Of a DNA stretch of 58,849 nucleotides, positions 42,747-51,525 are shown piece by piece. The stretch covers positions 1-58,849 of the forward strand of contig JAGTQX010000012.1 in NCBI GenBank assembly GCA_018396675.1, written 5' to 3'. The position numbers were made by a program, and so were the translations under genes. Below the pieces are notes generated by a model, which had not been told where the DNA came from, made no database searches, and worked only from the letters and a program-made list of their open reading frames with translations. Numbering within the stretch: position 1 is the first letter of the stretch; each line of letters starts with the position of its first letter. Origin of the DNA: Candidatus Bathyarchaeota archaeon. Its GTDB lineage: Archaea > Thermoproteota > Bathyarchaeia > Bathyarchaeales > Bathycorpusculaceae.

Positions 42747-43205
42747 TTGGAAGCGTTAACTAAACGCTCAATTCAACTGTTAAAAATGTTATACGAAAAG
42801 GGAAAATCAACAAGCTTGTACTCTCTTCATGCCAAACAAAGTGATTTGGCCAAAGAGCTGGGTGTAAGCAGACAAGCGTTAAACCTTCACTTGAAAAGAC
42901 TTCGCGAATTAAACTTTATACGAACAGGCAGAGGTTTCATAGACGTTACAGAAAAAGGGTTAAACGCTCTTGGGTACTCGTCAACGCCAGCATTTGTATT
43001 TCTAAAAGTTTCTCCGGGAAAACGAATCGAAGTTTATGAAAAAATCAAGGAACTCGCCTTGCAGAAAGCTTTTAGGGTTGCTGGAGATGTGGACGCCGTA
43101 CTTGTTGTTGATAGAGACAAGCTTAATGATGTTTTAAGGAAATTATCCGCAGTTGAAGGCGTAAAAGATACAAAATCCTACGTGGCGATAGAACCCATAA
43201 AATAA
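42747..43205 (+). CDS. HTH regulator with Lrp/AsnC-like effector domain
   Basis: A 152-residue protein. Residues about 1-75 are a winged helix (QSDLAKELGVSRQALNLHLKRL is the helix-turn-helix); residues 78-152 resemble a RAM-like ligand-binding fold (AFVFLKVSPGKRIEVYEKI, AGDVDAVLVVDRDKL, KSYVAIEPIK). It ends 9 bases before sucC, with AAGGAGG between, and so probably regulates or is cotranscribed with succinyl-CoA synthetase. TTG start. Confidence 0.85.
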   Translation: MEALTKRSIQLLKMLYEKGKSTSLYSLHAKQSDLAKELGVSRQALNLHLKRLRELNFIRTGRGFIDVTEKGLNALGYSSTPAFVFLKVSPGKRIEVYEKIKELALQKAFRVAGDVDAVLVVDRDKLNDVLRKLSAVEGVKDTKSYVAIEPIK

Positions 43206-43217
43206 GGAGGAAACGTG

Positions 43218-44357
43218 ATGAAGCTTCTGGAATATGAAGCCAAAAAAATACTGATAAAATATGGAATCCCGACACCTAAGGGTGGATTTGCAACAAGCGC
43301 AATACAAGCTCGTGAAATAGCCTCAAGCTTGAAACCACCATTCGCCGTCAAAGCTCAAGTTCCAGTTGCTGGTAGAGGAAAAGCCGGCGGAATCCTTCTC
43401 GTAAACTCAGTTGACGAAGTGGAGAAAGCTGCAGAAAAACTTCTAAATATGCAGATAAAGGGGATTCCGGTGCGAAGTCTATGGATTGAAGAGAAAATCA
43501 ACGTTAAAAAGGAACTTTACTTCGGCATAACAGTGGATAGGCTTAACAAAAGTTATGTTGTAATCGCATCATCTGAAGGCGGAATGGAAATAGAAACCGT
43601 CGCAGCGAAAACTCCGGAAAAAGTCATACGTTTTCCAATAAATCCACGACTGGGATTCCGTGCTTACCATGCAAGACAAATAGCAAAAAAGATAGGATAC
43701 AGTGGAAACCAGATTTCAACACTTGGCAACATCTTTTACAGTTTATACTTAGCTGGAATGGAATGTGACGCTGAACTGATTGAAATGAACCCGATTGTTG
43801 AAACCCAAGAAGGAAACTTCATTGCGGTAGATGCACGCATAATAATTGACGATAACGCACTATTCCGCCACTCAGAATACAAAGGAAGAATTGTTGAGGG
43901 CGAACTGTCACCGCAAGAGATAGAAGCGGTAAAAAACGATTTAGCCTACGTCAAACTTGACGGAAATATCGGCGTCATAGGTAACGGTGCAGGCCTAGTG
44001 ATGGCTACGTTAGATGCGATACAACTTTACGGTGGAAAACCGGCAAACTTCCTAGACATAGGTGGCGGAGCACCATCAGATAAGATGGCAACTGCCATAA
44101 AAATAGTTCTTTCAGACCCAAATGTTGAAGCGCTCTTCATAAATATTCTTGGTGGAATAACACGCTGTGACGAAGTTGCAAAAGGTCTACTAGAAGCCAG
44201 AGAAAAACTCGGAATAAACAAACCCTTCGTCATAAGACTCGTCGGGACTAATGAGGAAGAGGGAAAAAGAATTCTCACAGAGGCTGGAATACATGTTTTG
44301 GACAGCATGGAAGAAGCAGCCCAACGAGTAACAGAAATAATCAAGAGTAAAAGGTGA
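43218..44357 (+). CDS. sucC: succinyl-CoA synthetase (ADP-forming) subunit beta
   Basis: A 379-residue beta subunit with an ATP-grasp domain ([25 protein letters not shown]) and the C-terminal flavodoxin-like part ([36 protein letters not shown]). It makes ATP or GTP from succinyl-CoA. GTG-ATG at the start; ATG is used after AAGGAGG. sucD follows after 7 bases. Confidence 0.94.
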   Translation: MKLLEYEAKKILIKYGIPTPKGGFATSAIQAREIASSLKPPFAVKAQVPVAGRGKAGGILLVNSVDEVEKAAEKLLNMQIKGIPVRSLWIEEKINVKKELYFGITVDRLNKSYVVIASSEGGMEIETVAAKTPEKVIRFPINPRLGFRAYHARQIAKKIGYSGNQISTLGNIFYSLYLAGMECDAELIEMNPIVETQEGNFIAVDARIIIDDNALFRHSEYKGRIVEGELSPQEIEAVKNDLAYVKLDGNIGVIGNGAGLVMATLDAIQLYGGKPANFLDIGGGAPSDKMATAIKIVLSDPNVEALFINILGGITRCDEVAKGLLEAREKLGINKPFVIRLVGTNEEEGKRILTEAGIHVLDSMEEAAQRVTEIIKSKR

Positions 44358-44364
44358 AAACGAT

Positions 44365-45240
44365 ATGGGAATAATAGTTAACAAAAACACAAGGGCAATA
44401 GTTCAAGGGATAACAGGCGCGCAGGGAAGCTTTCACACAAAACTTATGTTAGAATATGGCACAAAAATAGTCGCAGGAGTCACACCTGGAAAAGGCGGAA
44501 CAAAAATACACGATGTGCCAGTGTACGACACAGTTGAAGAAGCCGTAAAAGAGAGCATGGCAAACGCCTCCATAATCTTTGTCCCAGCACCTTTCGCTGC
44601 AGACGCAGCACTCGAAGCCTTAGAAAATGGAATAAAAACCGTCGTTATAATAACCGAGCACATACCAATAAAAGATGCAATAAACGTTATGGCTTATGCT
44701 GGACAGGTTGGTGCGACAATAGTTGGACCAAACACTCCAGGAATAATAACGCCTGGCGAATGCAAGCTTGGAATAATGCCGTCACACATTTTCAAATCTG
44801 GAGTTGTGGGCATGGTTTCACGAAGTGGAACACTAACTTACGAGATAGCCGCTGGCTTAACCCGAAAACAACTTGGTCAATCCACTTGTGTGGGACTTGG
44901 AGGAGACCCGATAGTAGGGCTAAACTTCATTGATGTTCTCAAATTCTTTGAAAGTGACCAGCAGACTAGGGCAGTAGCTCTTATAGGAGAAATTGGCGGT
45001 AACTTAGAAGAACTTGCTGCAGAATACATAATAAAATCGAATTATCCAAAGCCAGTAGTTGCCTTCATAGCCGGGCGCTCTGCACCACCAGGAAAACGTA
45101 TGGGACACGCCGGAGCTATAATAATGGGTAAAGCTGGAACCGCCGAGAGCAAAATTGAAGCGTTTCAAAAAGCGGGAGTTGAAGTTGCCGAGAAACCAAG
45201 CGATGTGGCCGTGCTACTGGAGAAGCTTATCAAACATTAA
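44365..45240 (+). CDS. sucD: succinyl-CoA synthetase (ADP-forming) subunit alpha
   Basis: A 291-residue alpha subunit with a Rossmann CoA-binding domain ([20 protein letters not shown]) and the phosphorylated histidine in [27 protein letters not shown] and [10 protein letters not shown] are typical. ATG start after GGTGAAAACGAT. With sucC it would release ATP from the product of the Kor enzyme at 23348-25852. Confidence 0.94.
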   Translation: MGIIVNKNTRAIVQGITGAQGSFHTKLMLEYGTKIVAGVTPGKGGTKIHDVPVYDTVEEAVKESMANASIIFVPAPFAADAALEALENGIKTVVIITEHIPIKDAINVMAYAGQVGATIVGPNTPGIITPGECKLGIMPSHIFKSGVVGMVSRSGTLTYEIAAGLTRKQLGQSTCVGLGGDPIVGLNFIDVLKFFESDQQTRAVALIGEIGGNLEELAAEYIIKSNYPKPVVAFIAGRSAPPGKRMGHAGAIIMGKAGTAESKIEAFQKAGVEVAEKPSDVAVLLEKLIKH

Positions 45241-45320
45241 ATAACGTCTTTGACATTATAGCAAAAAGTATATTTGGACGCATATTTAGTGTGTTGTAAC
45301 TGCAAAAGAGGTAAAAATGA

Positions 45321-45482
45321 ATGCCCATAATGGACCCGTTCAAGAAAACTTTGGCTCAACAGCGAAGACTTTACGTAAAAATCTGCAGAGAATGTGGTGC
45401 AAGAAACGCCACCTCAGCCGTTAAATGCAGAAAGTGCCGCAGCAAGAATCTTCGATGGAAAAAACGCGAAATAGTGAAATAG
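45321..45482 (+). CDS. rpl40e: 50S ribosomal protein L40e
   Basis: A 53-residue zinc protein below the usual gene-length cut-off: MPIMDPFKKTLAQQRRLYVK then two cysteine pairs (CRECG and CRKCR) and a basic tail. This is the archaeal eL40, which is fused to ubiquitin in eukaryotes and stands alone here. ATG at 45321 with GAGG upstream; a TATA-like AAGTATATTT is at about 45266-45275. It follows sucD by 80 bases but has its own promoter. Confidence 0.9.
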   Translation: MPIMDPFKKTLAQQRRLYVKICRECGARNATSAVKCRKCRSKNLRWKKREIVK

Positions 45483-45493
45483 CATATTAGATT

Positions 45494-46108
45494 CTAAAGT
45501 GTTTGTAACAATGTTTCAAAGTTAAAAAGCGTGTTCGCACAACCATTTTTTAGAAGTGGAATCGCCTGACCCGCAACTTTCATTTGGTCCAGTATCTCTC
45601 CAGCTAACTTTAGCTCCTCGCCGCAAGCAACTCCGATAACGCCTTCGTATTGTTTAAGTCTCAAAATTTTTGAGACACACGAACCTCCTGGAAGAATAAA
45701 AACATCATAGCCTTTTTTTTCCGCGATTGATGTTGCCCTGTTTATTAGGCAGTCCGGCGAGCAATGAGCACAAACGTAAGATGGAATATTCGATTCAAAT
45801 TTTGCCATGCAACGATTGTCCATGTACTTCCTAGAACAATGAGGCAAAAATAACGCCCGAGTTTTTGTTTTTAGAAATTTTTCTCTCTCCAAAAGGTTTT
45901 TTGCTTCAACAGCCACAAGATCTTCTAAAAGGTGAACGGCGTCAGCTAAATTTAAACCAGTTGCCTCTTGAATTTTAAATTTTCTGATGATGTCTTGCAC
46001 GGCATCGGCGACTTTTTTATGCATTTCTTTTTCATAGCTTATTCTAGCAACTTCTTTGAAAAAGAATCGCGGTATCCTCGAAAGGTCAAACGTAAACTTG
46101 TAAGGCAT
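45494..46108 (-). CDS. DUF116 family protein
   Basis: A 204-residue protein of the DUF116 family. Cysteines occur in conserved motifs: LPHCSRKY, CMAKF, CAHCSPDCLI, GGSCVSK, GVACGEEL and NGCANT, suggesting a metal or cluster site. The family is often near lipoate or radical-SAM related genes in other genomes, but its function is unknown and none of those is adjacent here. ATG start. Convergent with L40e. Confidence 0.85.
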   Translation of the reverse strand: MPYKFTFDLSRIPRFFFKEVARISYEKEMHKKVADAVQDIIRKFKIQEATGLNLADAVHLLEDLVAVEAKNLLEREKFLKTKTRALFLPHCSRKYMDNRCMAKFESNIPSYVCAHCSPDCLINRATSIAEKKGYDVFILPGGSCVSKILRLKQYEGVIGVACGEELKLAGEILDQMKVAGQAIPLLKNGCANTLFNFETLLQTL

Positions 46109-46207
46109 GCTTTACACGATAGATAAACAAACCTTTAAAATTAACTCTTTTATTTTATTAGTTGACTTTAAAAACTGAGTAAGCACAGTGAAAAGGAGGC
46201 AAAATTA

Positions 46208-46624
46208 ATGGGTTTACTAGACATATTTAAGAAGAAAAAGAAGGGAGAAGAAAAAACTGGTGCAAAAACTCAAGAGGCGTCAGCACAAACAACCAGTCTA
46301 GAACAATTCTGTGGCGACGACAAAGAAACCTACGAGGCTTTAGTTGAAACAATGTTTCTTGACCCACGCAAAATAGGTGTTTCAATGAAAGAGGCAGCGG
46401 AAAACGCAAAAAACTACGAAAAAGGAAAGGATTTGACGAGAGCAAAAGTGTGGTATCGTATCGCCGGAGGACTAGCAATTTATGAGGGAAATGTGGAAAA
46501 AGTTGTAGAATATTTCAGTAAATGCGAGAAACTATCCCCTGAATCCAGTTATCCAATTTTGAAGAATCCGGAAAAAGCTGTGGCTAAAGCACAGGAATAC
46601 TATAAACAGTTTTTACAATCCTAG
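46208..46624 (+). CDS. hypothetical protein with helical (TPR-like) C-terminal part
   Basis: A 138-residue protein. The N-terminus is lysine-rich (MGLLDIFKKKKKGEEKTG) and low complexity to residue 30; the rest is helical with ETYEALVETMFLDPRKIG, then WYRIAGGLAIYEGNVEKVVEYFSKCEKL, which reads as two TPR-like helix pairs. No family recognised. ATG preceded by AAGGAGG, a strong ribosome-binding site. It has its own promoter region upstream (46139-46165 A/T-rich). Confidence 0.65.
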   Translation: MGLLDIFKKKKKGEEKTGAKTQEASAQTTSLEQFCGDDKETYEALVETMFLDPRKIGVSMKEAAENAKNYEKGKDLTRAKVWYRIAGGLAIYEGNVEKVVEYFSKCEKLSPESSYPILKNPEKAVAKAQEYYKQFLQS

Positions 46625-46659
46625 AAATTTGATGGTTTCGCTGCTGCGTTGCGCTTCCT

Positions 46660-47082
46660 TTATTTTTCTTTTTCTTCCACATAACCAAGTAGTTCTCTCA
46701 GCGATTTTACTTCCTCTCGGAGCATGTTGACTTCGCTTTCAAGTGCGCTGACCCTTGATTCTGCTGCCTTTTTCAGTTTTTCAATTTCAATCATTAAATT
46801 TGTTCGTTCAGTTTCGAGAGTTTTTATTTTTTCCCGTAGGTTTTTTAAGGTCTGCATAAGCTCTCCCTTTATAACTTTAATTCTCTCAACCATGTTTTTA
46901 ATGCTTACTGTCTCTTCCGATTTTGCTTCTTCCACTATTGCTCTAAACTTGGCTTCGCAGTTTGGGCATTCAAAAATTCCCATGAGTTTAGGTGTGCCTT
47001 CTTCGGGTTTGCGAGGAGAAATTGTCCACGTTTTAACTAGGGTTGCCGTTTCACTTCCACATTTTGGGCATTTCACCAACAT
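46660..47082 (-). CDS. zinc-ribbon and coiled-coil protein
   Basis: A 140-residue protein. Residues 1-50 are a zinc ribbon with CPKC and CPNC; residues about 62-135 are a long coiled coil (IKTLETERTNLMIEIEKLKK, then ESEVNMLREEVKSLRELLG). This resembles small archaeal proteins of unknown role that may bind nucleic acid and oligomerise. ATG start. Convergent with the preceding gene, and followed after 119 bases by TFB on the same strand. Confidence 0.7.
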   Translation of the reverse strand: MLVKCPKCGSETATLVKTWTISPRKPEEGTPKLMGIFECPNCEAKFRAIVEEAKSEETVSIKNMVERIKVIKGELMQTLKNLREKIKTLETERTNLMIEIEKLKKAAESRVSALESEVNMLREEVKSLRELLGYVEEKEK

Positions 47083-47201
47083 TAAACCCTTATTACAATA
47101 ATGTTTTCGAGGCTAAAATGTGTTTTGTAGCGGCATATAGTAAAAAGGAAAATAAAAAGGGTGTTGCGTTGTAATGAAAAGAAAATGGGCGTTTTATGGT
47201 T

Positions 47202-48161
47202 TTAGAGGCTTATGTTAAACATCAATCTTTCGACAAGTTCCTTGTAGCGATTTCGGATGGTGACTTCTGTGACTTGAGCTATTTCGGCTATTTCTCTCTG
47301 CGTCTTTCTTTCCCCAGTTAAAACTGAAGCTATGTAACTTGCCGCAGCCGCTATGCCTGTTGGACCGCGTCCAGAAGTAAGCTTTAAGTCTTTTGCGGCT
47401 GCCAGAATCTTATGGGCTATCTCCTCAACTTTGCCCTGCATTGTTAATTGGTTTGAAAATTTTGTTATGTATTGGCTTGGTTTCAGCGGCGGGATGAAAT
47501 AATTTAGTTCTTTTATTAGGAAACGGTAGCTTCTGCCAACTTCTTTCTTGTTCACGTTTGAGGCTTGTGCTATCTCTTCTAGCGTTCTCGGCAGTCCGCA
47601 CTGTCTACAAGCCAGATAAATTGCTGCTGATGTCACTCCTTGAATGGATCTTCCGCGTATGAGTCTTTCTTTCACTGCTTTTCTGTAAATTAGCGAAGCG
47701 GTTTCTAGAATATTCTTGGGCAAGTTTAGGTTATTAGATATTTTTGTTATTTCAGATAATGCAAATGCGAGATTGCGTTCAGTGGCGTCTGACACTCTGA
47801 TGCGGCGTTGCCATTTCCTTAACCTATAAACTTGAGCCTTCTGTCCAGGAGACAAGCCTTTACCGTAAATGTCTCTGTCATGCCAATCGATCATTGTTGA
47901 TAATCCTTTATCGTGGATAGTGTAGGTTAACGGTGCACCAACCCTAGTTCTCTTTGCTCTTTGTTCATCGTCAAAAGCTCTCCATTCTGGGCCTCTGTCA
48001 GCTATTTTTGCAGCTATAACGTAACCACAATCCATGCATACAAGTTCTGCGCACTCGTAATCGCGCATAAGCCTCGTACTGCCACATTCTGGGCAAGCTT
48101 GTATTTTCGTCTGTTGCGTATGCAAAGCGGTTTCGACATCACCGCTTTCTCCATCATCCAT
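47202..48161 (-). CDS. tfb: transcription initiation factor TFB
   Basis: A 319-residue TFIIB homologue. The zinc ribbon has CPECGS and CMDCGY; the B-reader follows ([19 protein letters not shown]); two cyclin repeats make the core. The helix-turn-helix that contacts BRE is at [20 protein letters not shown]. The frame is open to 48200, but the ATG at 48161, with GGAG 10 bases before it, avoids overlap with Gar1. It is the only TFB in the window. Confidence 0.95.
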   Translation of the reverse strand: MDDGESGDVETALHTQQTKIQACPECGSTRLMRDYECAELVCMDCGYVIAAKIADRGPEWRAFDDEQRAKRTRVGAPLTYTIHDKGLSTMIDWHDRDIYGKGLSPGQKAQVYRLRKWQRRIRVSDATERNLAFALSEITKISNNLNLPKNILETASLIYRKAVKERLIRGRSIQGVTSAAIYLACRQCGLPRTLEEIAQASNVNKKEVGRSYRFLIKELNYFIPPLKPSQYITKFSNQLTMQGKVEEIAHKILAAAKDLKLTSGRGPTGIAAAASYIASVLTGERKTQREIAEIAQVTEVTIRNRYKELVERLMFNISL

Positions 48162-48162
48162 C

Positions 48163-48411
48163 TTAAGTTTTCTCCTTTCTCTTTTTCGAGGGGAGAACAT
48201 ACAGCGTCTTGTTTATCAAAACTTCGGGTTTGGAAATTTTCGGTTTAACGGATGCATACGGCGAAGTAACAGGTCCGAAAATGTCAAAGACTTCGCCTAT
48301 TGTCTTCAAATTTTCGTCAATTACGGTTTCGCCGATTTTCGGAGTGTTTTCAACTTTAACTATGATATTTTTCGCTGAACTGATGTGAAGCACTTGACCT
48401 AGCCTAATCAA
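48163..48411 (-). CDS. gar1: H/ACA RNP component Gar1
   Basis: An 82-residue beta-barrel protein that helps Cbf5 release modified RNA in H/ACA pseudouridylation complexes. [18 protein letters not shown], then [26 protein letters not shown] and SPYASVKP are typical. The frame is open to TTG 48447, but a TATA-like GAATATAAAAGG and GAGGGG lie within the first residues, so TTG 48411 is preferred. It lies directly upstream of TFB, and divergent to L7Ae, which is also an H/ACA protein. Confidence 0.88.
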   Translation of the reverse strand: MIRLGQVLHISSAKNIIVKVENTPKIGETVIDENLKTIGEVFDIFGPVTSPYASVKPKISKPEVLINKTLYVLPSKKRKEKT

Positions 48412-48569
48412 CCTTTTATATTCCCCTCGAAAAACAAAAGGTTTCAACGAGAAATGTTATTTAAACCTTTCTACGTTGCTTTGTGTAGAGAACAGTTTCG
48501 CCCGATTTCAGTCGAAACATTCATAAATAGGTGTTGTTGATAAAGACTGTGCATTTGAGGGTGAGGCTT

Positions 48570-48950
48570 ATGTCCAAACCATTTTACGTAAAATTCGAAG
48601 TTCCAAAAGAAGTCGCAGATGCGGCCTATGAAGCCCTTCAAATAGCCGCAAAAACAGGAACCGTTAGGAAGGGCACAAACGAAACTACAAAATCTATTGA
48701 AAGAGGGCAAGCAAAGCTTGTTGTCATAGCTGAGGATGTTGACCCCCCAGAAGTTGTAGCACATTTGCCACTTCTATGCGAAGAAAGAAAAATACCATAC
48801 ATCTATGTTCCAAGCAAAGACAAACTAGGAAACGCTGTTGGAATTGATGTTCACGCGGCATCTGCTTGCATAGTTAACGAAGGAGACGCTGTAGGATTAG
48901 TCAAAGAGATAGTTAAGAGACTTGAACAAATTGGGAAAGGCGCCAAGTAA
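48570..48950 (+). CDS. rpl7ae: ribosomal protein L7Ae
   Basis: A 126-residue K-turn-binding protein that serves in the 50S subunit and in C/D and H/ACA RNPs. [20 protein letters not shown] and [22 protein letters not shown] are diagnostic. The ATG at 48570 is used; the frame extends to 48531. Its stop overlaps the S28e ATG (TAATG). Confidence 0.96.
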   Translation: MSKPFYVKFEVPKEVADAAYEALQIAAKTGTVRKGTNETTKSIERGQAKLVVIAEDVDPPEVVAHLPLLCEERKIPYIYVPSKDKLGNAVGIDVHAASACIVNEGDAVGLVKEIVKRLEQIGKGAK

Positions 48951-49201
48951 TGAGTAAAGAAAAAGAGAAGGAAGCATCAACAGCGGCTGCAACCGCAGAA
49001 GAAGAGTTAACACCCGCTGAGGTAATCCAAGTTATTGGACGGACTGGCGTTACTGGCGAAATCGCGCAAGTCAGAGTTCGCATTTTAGAAGGCAAAGATA
49101 GGGGACGCATAATAACACGCAACGTTAAGGGGCCAGTACGTGTACAAGACATCTTGATGCTTAGGGAAACTGAAAGGGAAGCAAAGAAAATTACAAGGTA
49201 G
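48950..49201 (+). CDS. rps28e: 30S ribosomal protein S28e
   Basis: An 83-residue OB-fold small-subunit protein. The core [19 protein letters not shown], then [20 protein letters not shown] and LRETEREAK is diagnostic. The first 20 residues form an Ala/Glu/Lys-rich extension. Coupled to L7Ae. Confidence 0.95.
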   Translation: MSKEKEKEASTAAATAEEELTPAEVIQVIGRTGVTGEIAQVRVRILEGKDRGRIITRNVKGPVRVQDILMLRETEREAKKITR

Positions 49202-49236
49202 GGTGTAAACGGTAAAATTAATTGGAGGCGACGCCT

Positions 49237-49434
49237 TTGCCGAAACCTAGAAAATGTTCATTCTGCGGCAACGATTTTCCACAAGGGACAGGTATGATGT
49301 ACATTAAGAACGACGGTTCCATCTTCTGGTTCTGTTCAAGCAAATGCAGAAAAAACTCTTTAAAACTTAAAAGAGACGCGCGTAAACTCAAATGGACCGC
49401 CTACTACGGTAAAGAAGAAAAAGGCAAAGCCTAA
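49237..49434 (+). CDS. rpl24e: 50S ribosomal protein L24e
   Basis: A 65-residue zinc protein with CSFCGNDFPQGTG and CSSKCRKN. TTG at 49237 is preferred, as GGAGGC lies upstream; a TTG at 49222 overlaps that site. It closes the L7Ae-S28e-L24e run; the nucleoside diphosphate kinase and infB genes that often follow in archaea are absent here. Confidence 0.94.
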   Translation: MPKPRKCSFCGNDFPQGTGMMYIKNDGSIFWFCSSKCRKNSLKLKRDARKLKWTAYYGKEEKGKA

Positions 49435-49508
49435 AATCTCAACATACATTTTTCATAATTTTGATTTTTTTGCATGGTTAAGATCTTTCAGAAAGGAGAA
49501 ATAATCCT

Positions 49509-51035
49509 CTACTTTCGATTACCTACCAGTTTTTCCCATAGAGGTTTGTTGTGGATGCATCCGATGTCCGGCGCTTTCACATTTCCGTTGAAGTAGCTGT
49601 ATGCTCTTGCGCGGCATCCTCCGCATATGTACTTTTCTGGGCATTTTCCACATCCGACCTCTTTGCCGTTTACAACATAGCTTTCCATGTCTTCTCTTAT
49701 GCGAAGCTTCCACAGTAACGGGTTGTTATCCCATATCTCTTCAAAATTGTCCTTTAACATGTTGCCCAAAACGGTGTTTTTGTTGGTTGGAAAGAACACG
49801 CATGGTTTAACATCACCATTCGGCTCTATCGCGCAATATAAACGTCCGGCTCCGCATCCGCCGAGGAAGTTTGCAACGTTTTCAACGCCCTTTTTCGCCG
49901 CGTAATGTGCTTCAACCATGAATTTTTGGCCGAGGTTCTGCGATAGCTCTTTTGTTACGCTTGCATATTGGGGGCATGTACTGAAAAACCTGTCCACTTT
50001 TATGTTTGATTTTCCAGTTTTCAATTCCTCTTCTTTGGCTTGCAAATAAAGGCTGATTATCTCTTTGCCTATCGCATTCAAGACATGGAGGCGTTCGTCA
50101 GGGGTCAAATCTAACTCCACATGCTCCTTTGCTCTTCCGGTTGGAATATAGTTGAAATGCATGAATCTGACGCCTAACTCTTTAGCCAACTGCAGAATTT
50201 TCTCTGTTTCTGCGAGATTATCCCTATGTATGACTGTTGCGATGCAAGTGTCTATGCCCTCCTCCACACAGTTTTTGACGCCTTGAATCGCTCGTTCAAA
50301 GGCGCCTGGTATTCCTCTAAAATCGTCATGCACGTTTGACGAAGCACCGTCAATACTTATTTCCACGTAGTCTACGCCCGCATCTTTGACTTTCTTGGCG
50401 TTGTCCTTCGTCAACAAGGTTCCATTTGAGGCTATGCTTATGTATGGAATACGTTTTTTAGCGTAGGTTGCCAGTTCAAAAAAATCTTTCCGGGCAAGCG
50501 GTTCTCCTCCGCTAAAGGAAAGCGCTGGCAACCCTACACCCGCAACTTTTGAAAGTTTATCTATAACCATTTCCGCCTCGTCTGTTGTTAACTCTGGAAG
50601 TTTTCCGCCTCCAGCATCCTCATAACAATGCTTACATCGCAAATTACATTTGTAAGTGAGATTCCAGACAATTTCAAAGGGGCCTGCCGGCACAAAAGGC
50701 ACACGTATCCCATATTTTTCTATGCCTTTCATCATTAATCCAAAGCCTTTGAACCAAGCCCCGCCATACTCGTCTTTTATGAATTGTTTTTTCATGAAAT
50801 TTTTGTCAGCTTTTAAAAGTCGGCTTCCAACTTCATAGAAAGGTTTGGCAATGTTTCGGCTTATGTGCTGGCATGTGGAGCAGAGAGAAACGGGCTCTCC
50901 CAAGAAATCTTTTAATGAATTCAGAAGCAAGCTTCCGTCTTGCGGGCATTCTGTGTCGAAACGACTAATAAAGCCCTTGAGAAGAGGATTAACAGTTATT
51001 GAGAACAAAGCGTTTTCTACTGCGTCCACATGCAT
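49509..51035 (-). CDS. radical SAM/SPASM-domain protein
   Basis: A 508-residue enzyme. The SAM cluster motif is C130-x3-C134-x2-C137 (TYKCNLRCKHC), followed by SFSGGEPLARKDF. A C-terminal SPASM region has GCGAGRLYCAIEPNGDVKPC and GCGKCPEKYICGGCRARAY, which would hold auxiliary clusters. The N-terminal 110 residues are an unusual extension with CSTC. It resembles the AhbC/AhbD/NirJ-type and peptide-modifying enzymes; the substrate is not evident. ATG start. Divergent to the small gene at 51199. Confidence 0.85.
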   Translation of the reverse strand: MHVDAVENALFSITVNPLLKGFISRFDTECPQDGSLLLNSLKDFLGEPVSLCSTCQHISRNIAKPFYEVGSRLLKADKNFMKKQFIKDEYGGAWFKGFGLMMKGIEKYGIRVPFVPAGPFEIVWNLTYKCNLRCKHCYEDAGGGKLPELTTDEAEMVIDKLSKVAGVGLPALSFSGGEPLARKDFFELATYAKKRIPYISIASNGTLLTKDNAKKVKDAGVDYVEISIDGASSNVHDDFRGIPGAFERAIQGVKNCVEEGIDTCIATVIHRDNLAETEKILQLAKELGVRFMHFNYIPTGRAKEHVELDLTPDERLHVLNAIGKEIISLYLQAKEEELKTGKSNIKVDRFFSTCPQYASVTKELSQNLGQKFMVEAHYAAKKGVENVANFLGGCGAGRLYCAIEPNGDVKPCVFFPTNKNTVLGNMLKDNFEEIWDNNPLLWKLRIREDMESYVVNGKEVGCGKCPEKYICGGCRARAYSYFNGNVKAPDIGCIHNKPLWEKLVGNRK

Positions 51036-51106
51036 AATGGTCCCCTTTCTCGAAACTTATGTATACTTACCGCAAGCTCTTTATAATTTTCTCTAAAATT
51101 TATCAC

Positions 51107-51135
51107 AAACATATATATCGTTTATTGATATGTTT
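51107..51135. repeat. 8-bp inverted repeat in a divergent promoter region
   Basis: AAACATAT (51107-51114) and ATATGTTT (51128-51135) are exact complements with a 13-base spacer, between the radical-SAM gene and the small gene. It lies upstream of both and may be an operator. Confidence 0.45.
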
Positions 51136-51198
51136 CAAACATCGAAGTAACCGATTTATTAAGACATGCGATATTGTCCTCTAATAAAGGGATACAAC

Positions 51199-51426
51199 AT
51201 GAACACAAAGAAAATAAAAAAACAGATAAAAATCGACCTTCTAGAGATGTCTGATTCCGAAAGAGCCGACATTATCAAAAAAATCAAGGAAAACCTAAGG
51301 CAAAACATAAACGAAGCAAAACTGTTAGGTTACCTACTCCAATGTGAGACAGTAACCATAAACGGTCATATGGTTGCCTCATCCGAAGATACCCTTAATG
51401 GACTTTCAATGACCATGGTAAAATAG
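51199..51426 (+). CDS. 75-residue hypothetical protein
   Basis: A short helical protein (MNTKKIKKQIKIDLLEMS, then ERADIIKKIKENLRQNINEA) from the ATG at 51199; the frame begins at 51166 with another ATG that is upstream of a TATA-like TTTATTAAG (51155-51163). No family recognised. It may code for a small regulator or structural protein; it precedes the secreted protease by about 100 bases. Confidence 0.5.
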   Translation: MNTKKIKKQIKIDLLEMSDSERADIIKKIKENLRQNINEAKLLGYLLQCETVTINGHMVASSEDTLNGLSMTMVK

Positions 51427-51525
51427 ACTTGTAAAATCCAATAGAAGATGTTTCCATAAGACTCTTATACAAATTCCGCAAATATTTATTTTGCAAAAAT
51501 TGAGTGGAAAGGAGAGTTTTCAAAA

